From contig CAZKNF010000043.1 in assembly GCA_964554105.1 (NCBI GenBank), positions 1 to 31,321 on the forward strand: a stretch of DNA of 31,321 nt, given 5' to 3'. A program made the position numbers and the translations under genes. Shown here in pieces: positions 1 to 7,928 of this stretch (positions are counted from its first letter, which is position 1; each line of letters begins with the position of its first letter). Source of the stretch: CAZKNF01 sp964554105. GTDB lineage: Bacteria > Bacteroidota > Rhodothermia > Rhodothermales > VXPQ01. The notes beneath the pieces were generated by a model. The model saw nothing but the letters and a program-made list of their open reading frames with translations, searched no databases and was not told the origin of the DNA.

Positions 1-1
1 C

Positions 2-115
2 TCCGGGCTGCACACGGTGCAGTTCGATGCTTCGGCGCTGTCCTCCGGTGTGTATCTCTATCACCTGGAGGCTGAAGGATTCAGTAAGACTCGGTTGATG
101 ACGCTCGTCAAGTAG
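2..115 (+). CDS. C-terminal end of a type IX secretion-sorted protein (partial)
   Basis: The frame opens at the left edge of the window and runs 37 codons to a TAG stop, so only the C-terminus is visible. The residues read as the end of a Por/type IX secretion sorting domain: a 'SSGVYLYHLEAEGFSKTRLM' stretch followed by a basic TLVK end. In this domain a G-V-Y-x-Y-x-L strand is followed by a K-T-x-x-(L/M)-x-L-V-K terminus. Family knowledge says such tails target a protein across the outer membrane, where they are cleaved or anchored. The same kind of tail ends the beta-helix protein at 18851-20899. The function of the missing body cannot be told. A strong hairpin follows 24 bases after the stop, so this gene probably ends its own transcript. 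Confidence 0.8.
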   Translation, partial: SGLHTVQFDASALSSGVYLYHLEAEGFSKTRLMTLVK

Positions 116-139
116 TTGTCTCAAGTAGCTGCTCTGGAT

Positions 140-168
140 GGCCGTCGCTCCGCTGAGGGGCGGCGGCC
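140..168 (+). terminator. Strong hairpin after the T9SS gene, possible terminator
   Basis: A 12-bp stem is formed by GGCCGTCGCTCC (140-151) and GGGGCGGCGGCC (157-168), with a 5-base loop GCTGA; two of the pairs are G-U if read on the + strand RNA. It lies between the stop at 115 and the start at 220. There is no run of T after it, so it is not a classic intrinsic terminator. It may stop transcription or protect the 3' end. It could also sit in the leader of the downstream operon. Confidence 0.45.
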
Positions 169-219
169 AATCCGACAGCTGCGCTGCTCTACCCGTTCAT
201 CGGTTGCGATCGTGCTGTT

Positions 220-1743
220 ATGAGACGTTCGAAACATGCCATTTTTGTCGTGTTCCTTGCGGTCCTTTCCGGATGCCGTGGCGAGGCCCACGAAGACGTT
301 CTGGCGCGAGTCGGGGATGAGATTATTACGGCCGACGAATTTCAACTGAACTACGAATTCGGGCACGCCCATCTGCGCGGCGGTGAAGATCCGCGAAGGC
401 GCTATCTCACGTACATGATCTATGAAAGGGTCATGGCCGAGGAAGCCGAGCGGCTCGGGTTGGATACGGCCGCGGCCGTAGCGCACTCGATGAGAACGCT
501 GCGAGAGGAGCTGCTGGTCGAGCGCGTCTTCGACGAGCATGTGCTGGCGGGTATAGAAGTCAGCGACGATGAGATCAACGATTCAATCAACCGATCAGCG
601 GTCAGTTTTAAGTTCAGGTTCATTCCAACATTTTCCGAACAGCAGGCGCACGCTCTTCGCGACAAAGTTTTCGAACACGGATTTGACGATGTACTGGCAG
701 AGGTCCTGGAGTCATTTAGCGATCTGGAAGTGGATATCGGCGAGGTGACATCGACATATGTGAAGGCGGAGGACGTCCAGCCGGACCTGTTGGAGGCGAT
801 CCAGGACCTCGAAATTGGGAGCCCCTCGGAGCCGGTGTCTTTCGGTTCGATGTGGTACGTTTTTGAAGTGATGGATGTGAAGAGGGAGCGGCTCTCGGAT
901 CACGAATACGCGGAGCGTGCGCCGTCCGTCCGGACTCAGATCTACAATCAGAAAGCCGTCGAAGCGGGCGCGAAGTTCGTTGCATCGACGATGGAGCCCA
1001 GAAACGTTGCAACGAAACGTGTTGGGTTTAACGTGCTCGTGGACGCCCTGTGGGCGTGGTACTCCCATGAGACGCCCGCGCGAAACCTGCTCCACTACAT
1101 CGATGACGAGGCGTGGGATGAGCCATTTACGCGAAAGCTGGTCGAGAACTACGAAGTGCCGCTGGTCTCCTTCGATGGCGAGACGTGGACAATCCAGACG
1201 TTTCTCGAGCATTTCACTCCCGGCCGCTACATCATCCGACCGGAAGAGATGGATGCATTTCGAGCACGGATTGCAGACGTGATCGCGCTCGTCGTGAGAG
1301 ATCACGTATTCCTCGAGATGGCTGAGCGTGAGGACCTCGATGAAGATGAGACGTACCGACGAACCCTCGCGCTGTGGAAGAGCCGGTGGATGTTCCAGCA
1401 GTTCAAGCAGTACATCCTCGACAATGCGGATATCGAATCGGCCGACATCCGATCATTTTACGAACGTGAAAACTCCGCTCGCAGCGGTCAGCTCCTCGCT
1501 TTTAACAAACTCGACCAGGACGACCGGGCACGCATCCACAGAAAGATGGCGCTGGAATTCGTTGAGCGCTTCGCGGATAGCCTTTCATCGAGCCGATACA
1601 ACGTCGAGGTCAATGAGGCGATGCTCGATACCCTTCAGCTGGGCGTGAACGACCGGAATCGGTTCATGACCGTGCACCTTCTGAAGAGTAACTCCAACAA
1701 GCAGCCGCTTCCGATCGTCGACCCGAACTGGGTGATACGGTAG
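220..1743 (+). CDS. SurA/PpiC-like peptidyl-prolyl isomerase lipoprotein
   Basis: This is a 507-residue protein with a short hydrophobic signal and a lipobox (LSGC, Cys19), so it should be a lipoprotein outside the cytoplasm. After the signal, 'VLARVGDEIITADEF' is the typical opening of the SurA/PrsA N-terminal chaperone domain. Around residues 115-225 the chain resembles a divergent parvulin domain, with a stretch ending in a 'SFGSMWYVFEVMDVKRE' strand pattern. The C-terminal half (about 230-507) looks like more SurA-type helical domain. Known members help fold outer-membrane or secreted proteins. It is the first gene of the phosphonate run, 35 bases before the next gene, and it may serve the exported enzymes of the operon. 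It could also be a general foldase that is only a neighbour. The ATG has no clear Shine-Dalgarno sequence. Confidence 0.7.
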   Translation: MRRSKHAIFVVFLAVLSGCRGEAHEDVLARVGDEIITADEFQLNYEFGHAHLRGGEDPRRRYLTYMIYERVMAEEAERLGLDTAAAVAHSMRTLREELLVERVFDEHVLAGIEVSDDEINDSINRSAVSFKFRFIPTFSEQQAHALRDKVFEHGFDDVLAEVLESFSDLEVDIGEVTSTYVKAEDVQPDLLEAIQDLEIGSPSEPVSFGSMWYVFEVMDVKRERLSDHEYAERAPSVRTQIYNQKAVEAGAKFVASTMEPRNVATKRVGFNVLVDALWAWYSHETPARNLLHYIDDEAWDEPFTRKLVENYEVPLVSFDGETWTIQTFLEHFTPGRYIIRPEEMDAFRARIADVIALVVRDHVFLEMAEREDLDEDETYRRTLALWKSRWMFQQFKQYILDNADIESADIRSFYERENSARSGQLLAFNKLDQDDRARIHRKMALEFVERFADSLSSSRYNVEVNEAMLDTLQLGVNDRNRFMTVHLLKSNSNKQPLPIVDPNWVIR

Positions 1744-1778
1744 CACATCCATATTCCACCAACGCATTCGATAATTCG

Positions 1779-2705
1779 ATGAAATACCACGCGCTGTTCA
1801 GATATAAGCTTGCCGCACCGGCGCTGCTCACAGCGGTTGCACTCATACTGTCGTCGTGCGATGCGCAGTCGAGTGCCGAGCGACAGTCGCACGTGTTGGT
1901 GATCGGCGTAGACGGAATGAGTCCCGACGGCATCGAGAACGCGAACACGCCGCACCTGGACCGGTTGATCGACCGAGGAGCACACTCCTTCCGTGCGCGC
2001 AGCGTAATGCCGTCCTCGAGCAGCTCCAACTGGGCGTCGATGATTATGGCTGCGGGCCCCGAACAGCATGGTGTGACATCGAACGACTGGGAGCCTGACG
2101 ACCACATCCTGCCGCCGATTTGCGCTGGTTCTGACGGCATGTTTCCGACGGTCTTCAGCGCCGTTCGAGCTCAGCGCCCGGGGGGCGTGATCGGCGTCTT
2201 TCACGACTGGGGCGGATTCGGTCGGCTCTTCGAGCGAAACGTGCCGGATGAGGTGTACGACGGCGACGGACCGGACGATACCGTCGAACACGCAGCAGCC
2301 TTCGTCCGCGAACAGCTTCCGCTGCTCACGTTCGTGCATCTCGATCATGTCGATGGTGCGGGCCATTCTGAGGGCCACGGGTCCGATGCATATTATCGCG
2401 CCGTTGAACATGCCGACAGTCTGATCGGCGTACTCGTCGCGGCCGTGGAGAACGCGGGCCTCCTCGAAAACACTACAATTATCGTTTCCGCGGATCATGG
2501 CGGCGATGGCACCGGGCACGGCGGCGTTACCCCGGACGAAATGGAGATTCCGTGGATCGTCGCGGGCCCGACCGTTCGGTCTGGATTCGCCATCGAGGAA
2601 CCGATCGATACCTATGACACGGCCGCTACGGTGGCTAGTCTGCTCGGCGTCACCCCGCACGATTGCTGGATCGCACGTCCTGTCCAGACGGCATTCACCA
2701 ACTAA
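1779..2705 (+). CDS. Alkaline-phosphatase-superfamily phosphodiesterase lipoprotein (NPP-like)
   Basis: This is a 308-residue protein with a signal and lipobox (LSSC, Cys27), predicted to be membrane-anchored outside the cytoplasm. It has the layout of type I phosphodiesterase/nucleotide pyrophosphatase enzymes. Residues 'VIGVDGM' carry the first metal ligand Asp45. A serine run (79-83) before Asn84 sits where the family has its Thr/Ser nucleophile, probably Ser81. 'HLDHVDGAGH' gives Asp189 and neighbours, 'SADHGG' gives Asp239-His240, and His247 follows. It is shorter than many NPPs but keeps all metal sites I can identify. It lies 39 bases before phnW. The neighbours suggest a substrate that is a phosphonate or phosphate ester, such as 2-AEP bound in a diester. 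That substrate is inferred; the superfamily also includes sulfatases and phosphatases. Confidence 0.72.
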   Translation: MKYHALFRYKLAAPALLTAVALILSSCDAQSSAERQSHVLVIGVDGMSPDGIENANTPHLDRLIDRGAHSFRARSVMPSSSSSNWASMIMAAGPEQHGVTSNDWEPDDHILPPICAGSDGMFPTVFSAVRAQRPGGVIGVFHDWGGFGRLFERNVPDEVYDGDGPDDTVEHAAAFVREQLPLLTFVHLDHVDGAGHSEGHGSDAYYRAVEHADSLIGVLVAAVENAGLLENTTIIVSADHGGDGTGHGGVTPDEMEIPWIVAGPTVRSGFAIEEPIDTYDTAATVASLLGVTPHDCWIARPVQTAFTN

Positions 2706-2744
2706 TCCGTCGAAGCAAACTCTAACCCTGACGTCGAGCAGCCA

Positions 2745-3962
2745 ATGAGTACCGAGCAGCGAGCACGTGCCGAGAAGACGGACGGTATCGGATCCGACGT
2801 GTCGACACGACCCAATGATGGGCATCGAGCGAGCGACAAGCTGCTCTTCACACCGGGTCCGCTTACGACGAGTATGAGCGTGAAAGAAGCCATGCTCTGC
2901 GACCTTGGCTCACGCGACGGCGACTTTATCGAGGCCGTTCGCGGAATTCGGACACGCCTCTTAGAGATCGCCGGCGTATCGCAGCACGGCGGGTACGAGG
3001 CTATCCTCATGCAGGGCAGCGGCACGTTTGGACTCGAGTCGGTGGTTACCTCTACCGTTCCAGCGGATGGCAAGCTGCTGGTCATTATCAACGGTGCGTA
3101 CGGCCAGCGAATCGTGCAGATGGCGGAACGCATGGGCGTCGAGACCGAAATCATTCGCTGCGCAGAGCATGAGACGCCCGACCCGGCTGCCGTAGATCGC
3201 ACGCTGCGCACGGTCGAAGGCATCACGAATGTCACCGTGGTTCACTGCGAGACGACGACCGGAATCGTGAATCCGATTGCGGAAATCGGCGAGGTAGTAA
3301 ACGCGCACGGATGCATGTACATGGTGGATGCGATGAGCAGCTTCGGCGCCATCAGCATCGACATGCGGGCCGCGCATATTGATTTCCTCGTAACGTCGGC
3401 CAACAAGTGCCTCGAAGGTGTTCCGGGATTCTCCATCATTCTTGCGCGGCGCGAGGCGCTCCTGGAAGCAGAGGGTCGTTCCAGGTCGTTGAGCTTCGAT
3501 CTGCAGGCTCAGTGGCGGGGGCTCGAAAAGAACGGTCAGTTTCGCTTCACGCCACCTACCCACACGATGCTGGCACTTTCGAAAGCTCTGGCCGAGCTGG
3601 AGCAGGAGGGCGGCGTCCCTGGCCGCAGCGCGCGGTACAAGGCGAACCACGACGTACTGATGCGCGGCATGCGGCGGTTAGGCTTCGAGACCTATCTACG
3701 CAGGACCGATCTGAGCAGCATCATCACATCATTTCTCTATCCGCCCGACCCTCGCTTCTCATTCTCGGAATTGTACGAGCGCCTGAACGCACGCGGATTC
3801 GTCATCTACCCCGGGAAGGTGACGCAGGCGGATTGCTTCCGCATAGGCACCATCGGGCGCATCGAGCCCGCGGACGTGGAGCGACTCGTCGCCTCGATCG
3901 AAGACGCACTCGGCACGATGGGAGTTGATATGGATGCCGCCGAGCAGAAGGTGCCTGGATGA
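2745..3962 (+). CDS. phnW: 2-aminoethylphosphonate--pyruvate transaminase
   Basis: This is a 405-residue class-V PLP aminotransferase. It transfers the amino group of 2-AEP to pyruvate, giving phosphonoacetaldehyde and alanine in the cytoplasm. Family hallmarks are clear. 'LLFTPGPLTTS' opens the domain after about 30 extra N-terminal residues, followed by 'LGSRDGDF', 'QGSGTFGLESV', 'VHCETTTGI' and 'VDAMSSFGA'. The PLP lysine lies in 'TSANKCLEG', Lys221. The C-terminal 'GFVIYPGKVTQADCFRIG' stretch is typical of PhnW. Its length is slightly above the usual value of about 370 because of the N-terminal extension. The stop overlaps the pbfA start by four bases (ATGA), which suggests translational coupling. 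The product is used by PhnY, two enzymes further down the operon. Confidence 0.95.
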   Translation: MSTEQRARAEKTDGIGSDVSTRPNDGHRASDKLLFTPGPLTTSMSVKEAMLCDLGSRDGDFIEAVRGIRTRLLEIAGVSQHGGYEAILMQGSGTFGLESVVTSTVPADGKLLVIINGAYGQRIVQMAERMGVETEIIRCAEHETPDPAAVDRTLRTVEGITNVTVVHCETTTGIVNPIAEIGEVVNAHGCMYMVDAMSSFGAISIDMRAAHIDFLVTSANKCLEGVPGFSIILARREALLEAEGRSRSLSFDLQAQWRGLEKNGQFRFTPPTHTMLALSKALAELEQEGGVPGRSARYKANHDVLMRGMRRLGFETYLRRTDLSSIITSFLYPPDPRFSFSELYERLNARGFVIYPGKVTQADCFRIGTIGRIEPADVERLVASIEDALGTMGVDMDAAEQKVPG

Positions 3963-5353
3963 CTCCTCGGACTACGGATTCGCCGGCGCCGTCCGACGGC
4001 GCAGTAGATGGGTTGCGCTCCGAAGGTGACCTGAATCTCTCGCGTCGACGAGCTACGTGGAGGCGCGAGCACCTCGACGATGGCACCCGCCGAGTTCTCG
4101 ACGACGACGAACGCTACTTCGTCCGTCAATCGCTCTCGACACCATGCTTGAATGCGCTGCGTGCCTGCGACGGGCCGTACATCGAGGACCTCCAGGGCCG
4201 TCGATATCTGGATTTCCACGGTAACGCCGTGCATCAGGTCGGCTTTCGCAATCCGCGTGTGATCGAAGCGGTAACGCGCCAGATGCAGACGCTGCCTTTT
4301 TGCCCGCGAAGGTATACGAATGAGCCTGCGGTGCGCCTCGCCGAGAAACTGACATCACTGGCGCCGGGCGATCTCGGGAAGGTGCTGTTTGCGCCGGGCG
4401 GTGCCGAGGCCATGGGGATGGCCTTGAAGCTCGCAAGAGTCGCCACCGGGAGGTTCAAGACGATATCGATGTGGGACGCCTTTCATGGTGCTACCCTCGA
4501 CACGATCTCCGTGAGCGGCGAGGCGGTTTTCAGGCGAGGCATCGGTCCGCTCCTGCCTGGCACGGAACACGTGCCCCCGCCGAGTCCCTCCGGCTGCCCG
4601 TGGGACTGTGAGAGCACCTGCCGGCTGAAGTGCGCCGAGTACGTGGACTATGTCCTCGAGAAGGAAGGCGATGTTGCTGCGGTCATAGCCGAAACGGTAC
4701 GCAGCATCCCCTACGTGCCGCCGCCGGAGTATTGGCAGATAGTCCGGGAGGCCTGCGACCGACACGGTGCGCTCCTTATTCTCGACGAAATACCGAACGC
4801 TCTCGGACGCACCGGCACGATGTTCACGTGCGAGCACTACGGAATTATCCCTGATATTCTCGTCGTCGGCAAAGGACTCGGCGGCGGCATTTTCCCGCTC
4901 GCCGCGATGATTGCACGCGAGGGTCTCGACGTCGCACCGGAGCGAGCTCTAGGCCATTTCACACACGAGAAGAATCCCGTAGCGTGTGCCGCAGCACTTG
5001 CCACCATCGAGTGCATCGAGGAAGACGGGCTTCTCGATCGCACCAAGCGGCTGGGTACGTGGGCGCTCGAGCGCCTGATGGAGATGAAGGATCGGCATCC
5101 TCTGATCGGCGACGTGCGGGGCATCGGGCTTCTCCTGGGAATCCACCTCGCAACGGACGGTACACCGGCGGTGGATGCAGCGGAGGAGATAATGTATGCC
5201 GCTCTATCGCGAGGGATCAGTTTTAAGCTTACGATGGGCAGCACCATCCAGCTTATGCCCGCCCTCACGATCACGCAGAACGAGCTCGGGCGCGCGATTG
5301 ACGTCATCGACACGTGTCTGGACGAGGCCGAGTCCGTCCGAGGCCTGATATGA
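3959..5353 (+). CDS. pbfA: (R)-1-hydroxy-2-aminoethylphosphonate ammonia-lyase (PbfA-like)
   Basis: This is a 464-residue class-III aminotransferase-fold PLP enzyme. I assign it to PbfA, which removes ammonia from (R)-1-hydroxy-2-AEP to give phosphonoacetaldehyde, feeding the same branch as PhnW. Supporting features are 'YLDFHGNAVHQVG', 'LPFCPRRYTNEPA', 'VLFAPGGAEAMGMALKLAR', 'MWDAFHGATLD', a Cys-containing insertion (CPWDCESTCRLKC), 'LLILDEIPNALGRTG' and the PLP lysine in 'VVGKGLGGG' (Lys305). The ATG overlaps the phnW stop, and tight linkage to phnW, phnY and phnA is the known context for PbfA. The first 60 residues are poorly conserved and charged. The alternative is an ordinary class-III transaminase, but the 'NAVHQVG' and 'CPRRYTNEPA' blocks argue for PbfA. 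Confidence 0.85.
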   Translation: MTPRTTDSPAPSDGAVDGLRSEGDLNLSRRRATWRREHLDDGTRRVLDDDERYFVRQSLSTPCLNALRACDGPYIEDLQGRRYLDFHGNAVHQVGFRNPRVIEAVTRQMQTLPFCPRRYTNEPAVRLAEKLTSLAPGDLGKVLFAPGGAEAMGMALKLARVATGRFKTISMWDAFHGATLDTISVSGEAVFRRGIGPLLPGTEHVPPPSPSGCPWDCESTCRLKCAEYVDYVLEKEGDVAAVIAETVRSIPYVPPPEYWQIVREACDRHGALLILDEIPNALGRTGTMFTCEHYGIIPDILVVGKGLGGGIFPLAAMIAREGLDVAPERALGHFTHEKNPVACAAALATIECIEEDGLLDRTKRLGTWALERLMEMKDRHPLIGDVRGIGLLLGIHLATDGTPAVDAAEEIMYAALSRGISFKLTMGSTIQLMPALTITQNELGRAIDVIDTCLDEAESVRGLI

Positions 5354-5375
5354 ACCGACTGCCACGGAATTTCGC

Positions 5376-6497
5376 ATGACGCATCCTTTAACTTCCAAAT
5401 CTGAAGCGCCGGTGCGCAAGCTTGCACCCGGCCGGTGGCTTCCACGGGTTCGCGTCCGGCTGGAAGAGATCGTTCGAGCCCATGCACACCGGGGGCGGGC
5501 GGTGGTGTTCGATTTCGACAACACACTGATCTGCCGAGATCTCGGAGACGCCACGCTGGCAACCCTTGCAGCGGGAGATCTATTTACGCGATCCGAAGCC
5601 GCATCCCTTTTCTCACCCGCCTTTGGCACGGACGGTAAGAGTCTGCGACTCGAGGACGGACCTGTAGCTTATTACGAAGCGCTTCAGCAGGCATCCGCGG
5701 AGAATGGGTACGATCCGGCACCGTTCGCAGCCGCGTATGCATGGGCGGTGCAGGTTATGGCCGGCCTCACTCCGGCAGACGTAATCACGGCGACGGAGAG
5801 GGCTTCCGGCGGATCCGATGGCAGCCAGTCCGGCCGCAGAGAACGTCCGTTTGCATATCCCGAAATGGTCGACCTGGTGGGGCTTCTGCTCACGTCCGGG
5901 TTTCGAGTGTACGTCGTTTCCGCAACCAACGTATGGTCGACGCGATGGGCCGTGATGAACGTCATCAATCCTGCCCTAGAGGATCGCTTCGGCGGTGGTG
6001 TAAAGATTCCTGAGGCGCACGTCGTCGGCATAAGTCTGCTGATGAAAGAGAGGGGGACAGGGCGCTTATATAACGATGCGTATCTCGTAAAGACCGACCC
6101 TGCATACCGGCGTCTGGATCCGACGTCGCTCTCACGATTCGAGCTCACGCCCTTTCTATCGTTTCCGGTGCCGACGTATGCGGGAAAGGTAGGATGCGTT
6201 CGCACGCTTTTGCCGAACGAGCAGCCCCTTTTGACGGCGGGCGATAGCGACAACGACTTTCCACTCCTGGCTGAGGGCAAACATTGCATCTGGATGGCCC
6301 GACTGGAGGATGTATCCCTGCAAGAGCGGGTCGCGGAGCAAGCGTGTGACGACGAGTGGCTCGTGCAGCCCGTGCTGACCGGGACGGATCCCGGCTTTGT
6401 CAATTCGAGCCGCAATCTGGAGGGTCGAGGTGCGCCCGATGATGCGCGGCGCTCGATCGCTTGCTGGCAGGCGGCAGGTTGTCTGATAGAATTTTAG
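5376..6497 (+). CDS. HAD-superfamily phosphatase of unknown substrate
   Basis: This is a 373-residue cytoplasmic protein. The HAD motifs are visible: motif I 'VFDFDNTL' with nucleophile Asp46 and acid/base Asp48, motif II Ser182 in 'VVSATN', and motif IV 'GDSDNDF' with Asp290 and Asp294. A large region between motifs I and II (about 65-165) would be the cap that sets the substrate. It is not PhnX: phosphonoacetaldehyde hydrolase has Asp-x-Ala and a Schiff-base lysine, while this has the D-x-D of true phosphatases and resembles phosphoserine- or phosphocholine-type phosphatases. It lies between pbfA and phnA (22 and 44 bases), so it should act on a phosphate ester met in the same pathway, but no known 2-AEP route needs one. 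No function beyond phosphatase is claimed. Confidence 0.7.
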   Translation: MTHPLTSKSEAPVRKLAPGRWLPRVRVRLEEIVRAHAHRGRAVVFDFDNTLICRDLGDATLATLAAGDLFTRSEAASLFSPAFGTDGKSLRLEDGPVAYYEALQQASAENGYDPAPFAAAYAWAVQVMAGLTPADVITATERASGGSDGSQSGRRERPFAYPEMVDLVGLLLTSGFRVYVVSATNVWSTRWAVMNVINPALEDRFGGGVKIPEAHVVGISLLMKERGTGRLYNDAYLVKTDPAYRRLDPTSLSRFELTPFLSFPVPTYAGKVGCVRTLLPNEQPLLTAGDSDNDFPLLAEGKHCIWMARLEDVSLQERVAEQACDDEWLVQPVLTGTDPGFVNSSRNLEGRGAPDDARRSIACWQAAGCLIEF

Positions 6498-6540
6498 TCG
6501 AACATTTGTTTTCAAGAAGCCGGCAAAGATCGAACGCTTG

Positions 6541-7791
6541 ATGAATCCACAGTCATACAGTACGCAGCGGTTCACCGCGAACGGCCGCACCTATCATCCA
6601 CCACCACGTCCGATCGTTGTCATATGTATTGACGGATGTGCCGACGAGTACCTGAGCACGTCCCTCGCGAAGGGTCGCATGCCTCACCTCGCGGGTGTTC
6701 TTGCGGCGGACGGGTACCGGGGCATGGTGCGAGGCGCCCTCCCATCCTTCACGAATGTCAACAATGCTTCCATCGCCACCGGTGTGTCGCCCTCCGTGCA
6801 CGGCATCGTTGGTAATTTCTTCCTCGATCCGGATACCGGCGAGGAGGTCATGATGAACTCGGCCGCCTATCTGCGCACAGGCACCCTCCTGGCCGCGGCA
6901 GCGCGGGCGGGGCGAAGGGTGGCCATGGTAACGGCGAAAGAAAAGCTTCGCGATCTCCTTTCGCACGAACTCGACGGAATTGCATTCTCGGCCGAAAAAG
7001 CCGACCAGGCCGTCGAATCCACACATGGAATATCCGACGTCGAGAGCCTCGTGGGCGAACCTACGCCTCCGATTTACAGCGCGGAAGCCAGTCTCTTCGT
7101 TCTCAAAGCCGGTGTCGCCATGCTCGAACAAGGGGTGGCCGACTTCTTTTATCTCTCGTTGACCGACTACATGCAGCACACGTTCGCCCCCGAGGAGGAG
7201 GAGTCCCTAGCGTTCTACGAGGCCATCGACCGAGAGCTTGGACGGCTCATCGACCTTGGAGCCGTCGTCGCGGCTACGGCCGACCACGGGATGAATGCAA
7301 AACAGCGGCAGGACGGCACCCCGAACGTAATTTACCTCGAGCATTTTCTCCAGCGAAGGCTGGGAGAGGGTGTGCGAGTCACCCTGCCGATCACAGATCC
7401 TTATGTCCTTCACCACGGCGCGCTGGGGTCGTTCGCGGTCGTTCATCTGCCGGATGCGGCCCGCGCAGGCGACGTCGCCCAGATGTTGATGGAGAAGGAG
7501 GGCATCACGGAAGTGCATGATCGTCATCAGGGCGCTCGCAAGCTCGAGCTTTTGTCCGATCGCATCGGCGACCTTGTTGTGCTGTCCGGACGCGACGTCG
7601 TCCTCGGCCGCACGCCCGAGCATCACGATTTGTCCGCATTGAAAAGCGGATTGCGTTCGCATGGTGGACGCTACGAGGAGATGGTCCCGCTACTGATCAC
7701 GTCGCCGCTTACGCCGGAGTATGCGCGCAAGGCAGCGGGCGACCCGCGCAATTTTGATGTATTCGATTTCGCAGTCAACGGGACCCACTGA
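6541..7791 (+). CDS. phnA: Phosphonoacetate hydrolase
   Basis: This is a 416-residue zinc enzyme of the alkaline phosphatase superfamily that splits phosphonoacetate into acetate and phosphate. Key residues can be placed: Asp31 in 'CIDGCADEYL', catalytic Thr71 in 'PSFTNVNNAS', Asp209 and His213 in 'TDYMQHTF', Asp248-His249 in 'TADHGM', and a late His in 'YVLHHGALGS'. 'IVGNFFLDPDTGEEVMMN' is characteristic of PhnA. The ATG at 6541 is chosen over the adjacent TTG at 6538. No signal peptide is visible, so it acts in the cytoplasm as the last step of the pathway. phnY follows downstream, after a 137-base spacer. Confidence 0.95.
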   Translation: MNPQSYSTQRFTANGRTYHPPPRPIVVICIDGCADEYLSTSLAKGRMPHLAGVLAADGYRGMVRGALPSFTNVNNASIATGVSPSVHGIVGNFFLDPDTGEEVMMNSAAYLRTGTLLAAAARAGRRVAMVTAKEKLRDLLSHELDGIAFSAEKADQAVESTHGISDVESLVGEPTPPIYSAEASLFVLKAGVAMLEQGVADFFYLSLTDYMQHTFAPEEEESLAFYEAIDRELGRLIDLGAVVAATADHGMNAKQRQDGTPNVIYLEHFLQRRLGEGVRVTLPITDPYVLHHGALGSFAVVHLPDAARAGDVAQMLMEKEGITEVHDRHQGARKLELLSDRIGDLVVLSGRDVVLGRTPEHHDLSALKSGLRSHGGRYEEMVPLLITSPLTPEYARKAAGDPRNFDVFDFAVNGTH

Positions 7792-7928
7792 CCTGCCCGG
7801 ACCATCTCGTCGTGATCACCACATAGGTGCTCACGCGACTTCTTACTGCGGTGCTAGAACCGGTATGCGACCCCGGAGGCCGCATCCCGATATTCGACAA
7901 TCTTTCAGAAACGAATAGTACTACTGGA

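Noticed and set aside
1635..2825. Long minus-strand open frame of 396 codons opposite the AP-superfamily gene
   Set aside because: It lies antisense to a clear lipoprotein phosphodiesterase, has Arg/Cys-rich shadow composition and no domain.
5376..6497. HAD gene as phnX (phosphonoacetaldehyde hydrolase)
   Set aside because: It has the Asp-x-Asp phosphatase motif and no sign of the PhnX Asp-x-Ala motif or lysine cap.
7827..7928. GTG start for phnY 34 codons upstream
   Set aside because: The extra residues have no counterpart in known PhnY, and the ATG at 7929 already gives a longer N-terminus than the family.
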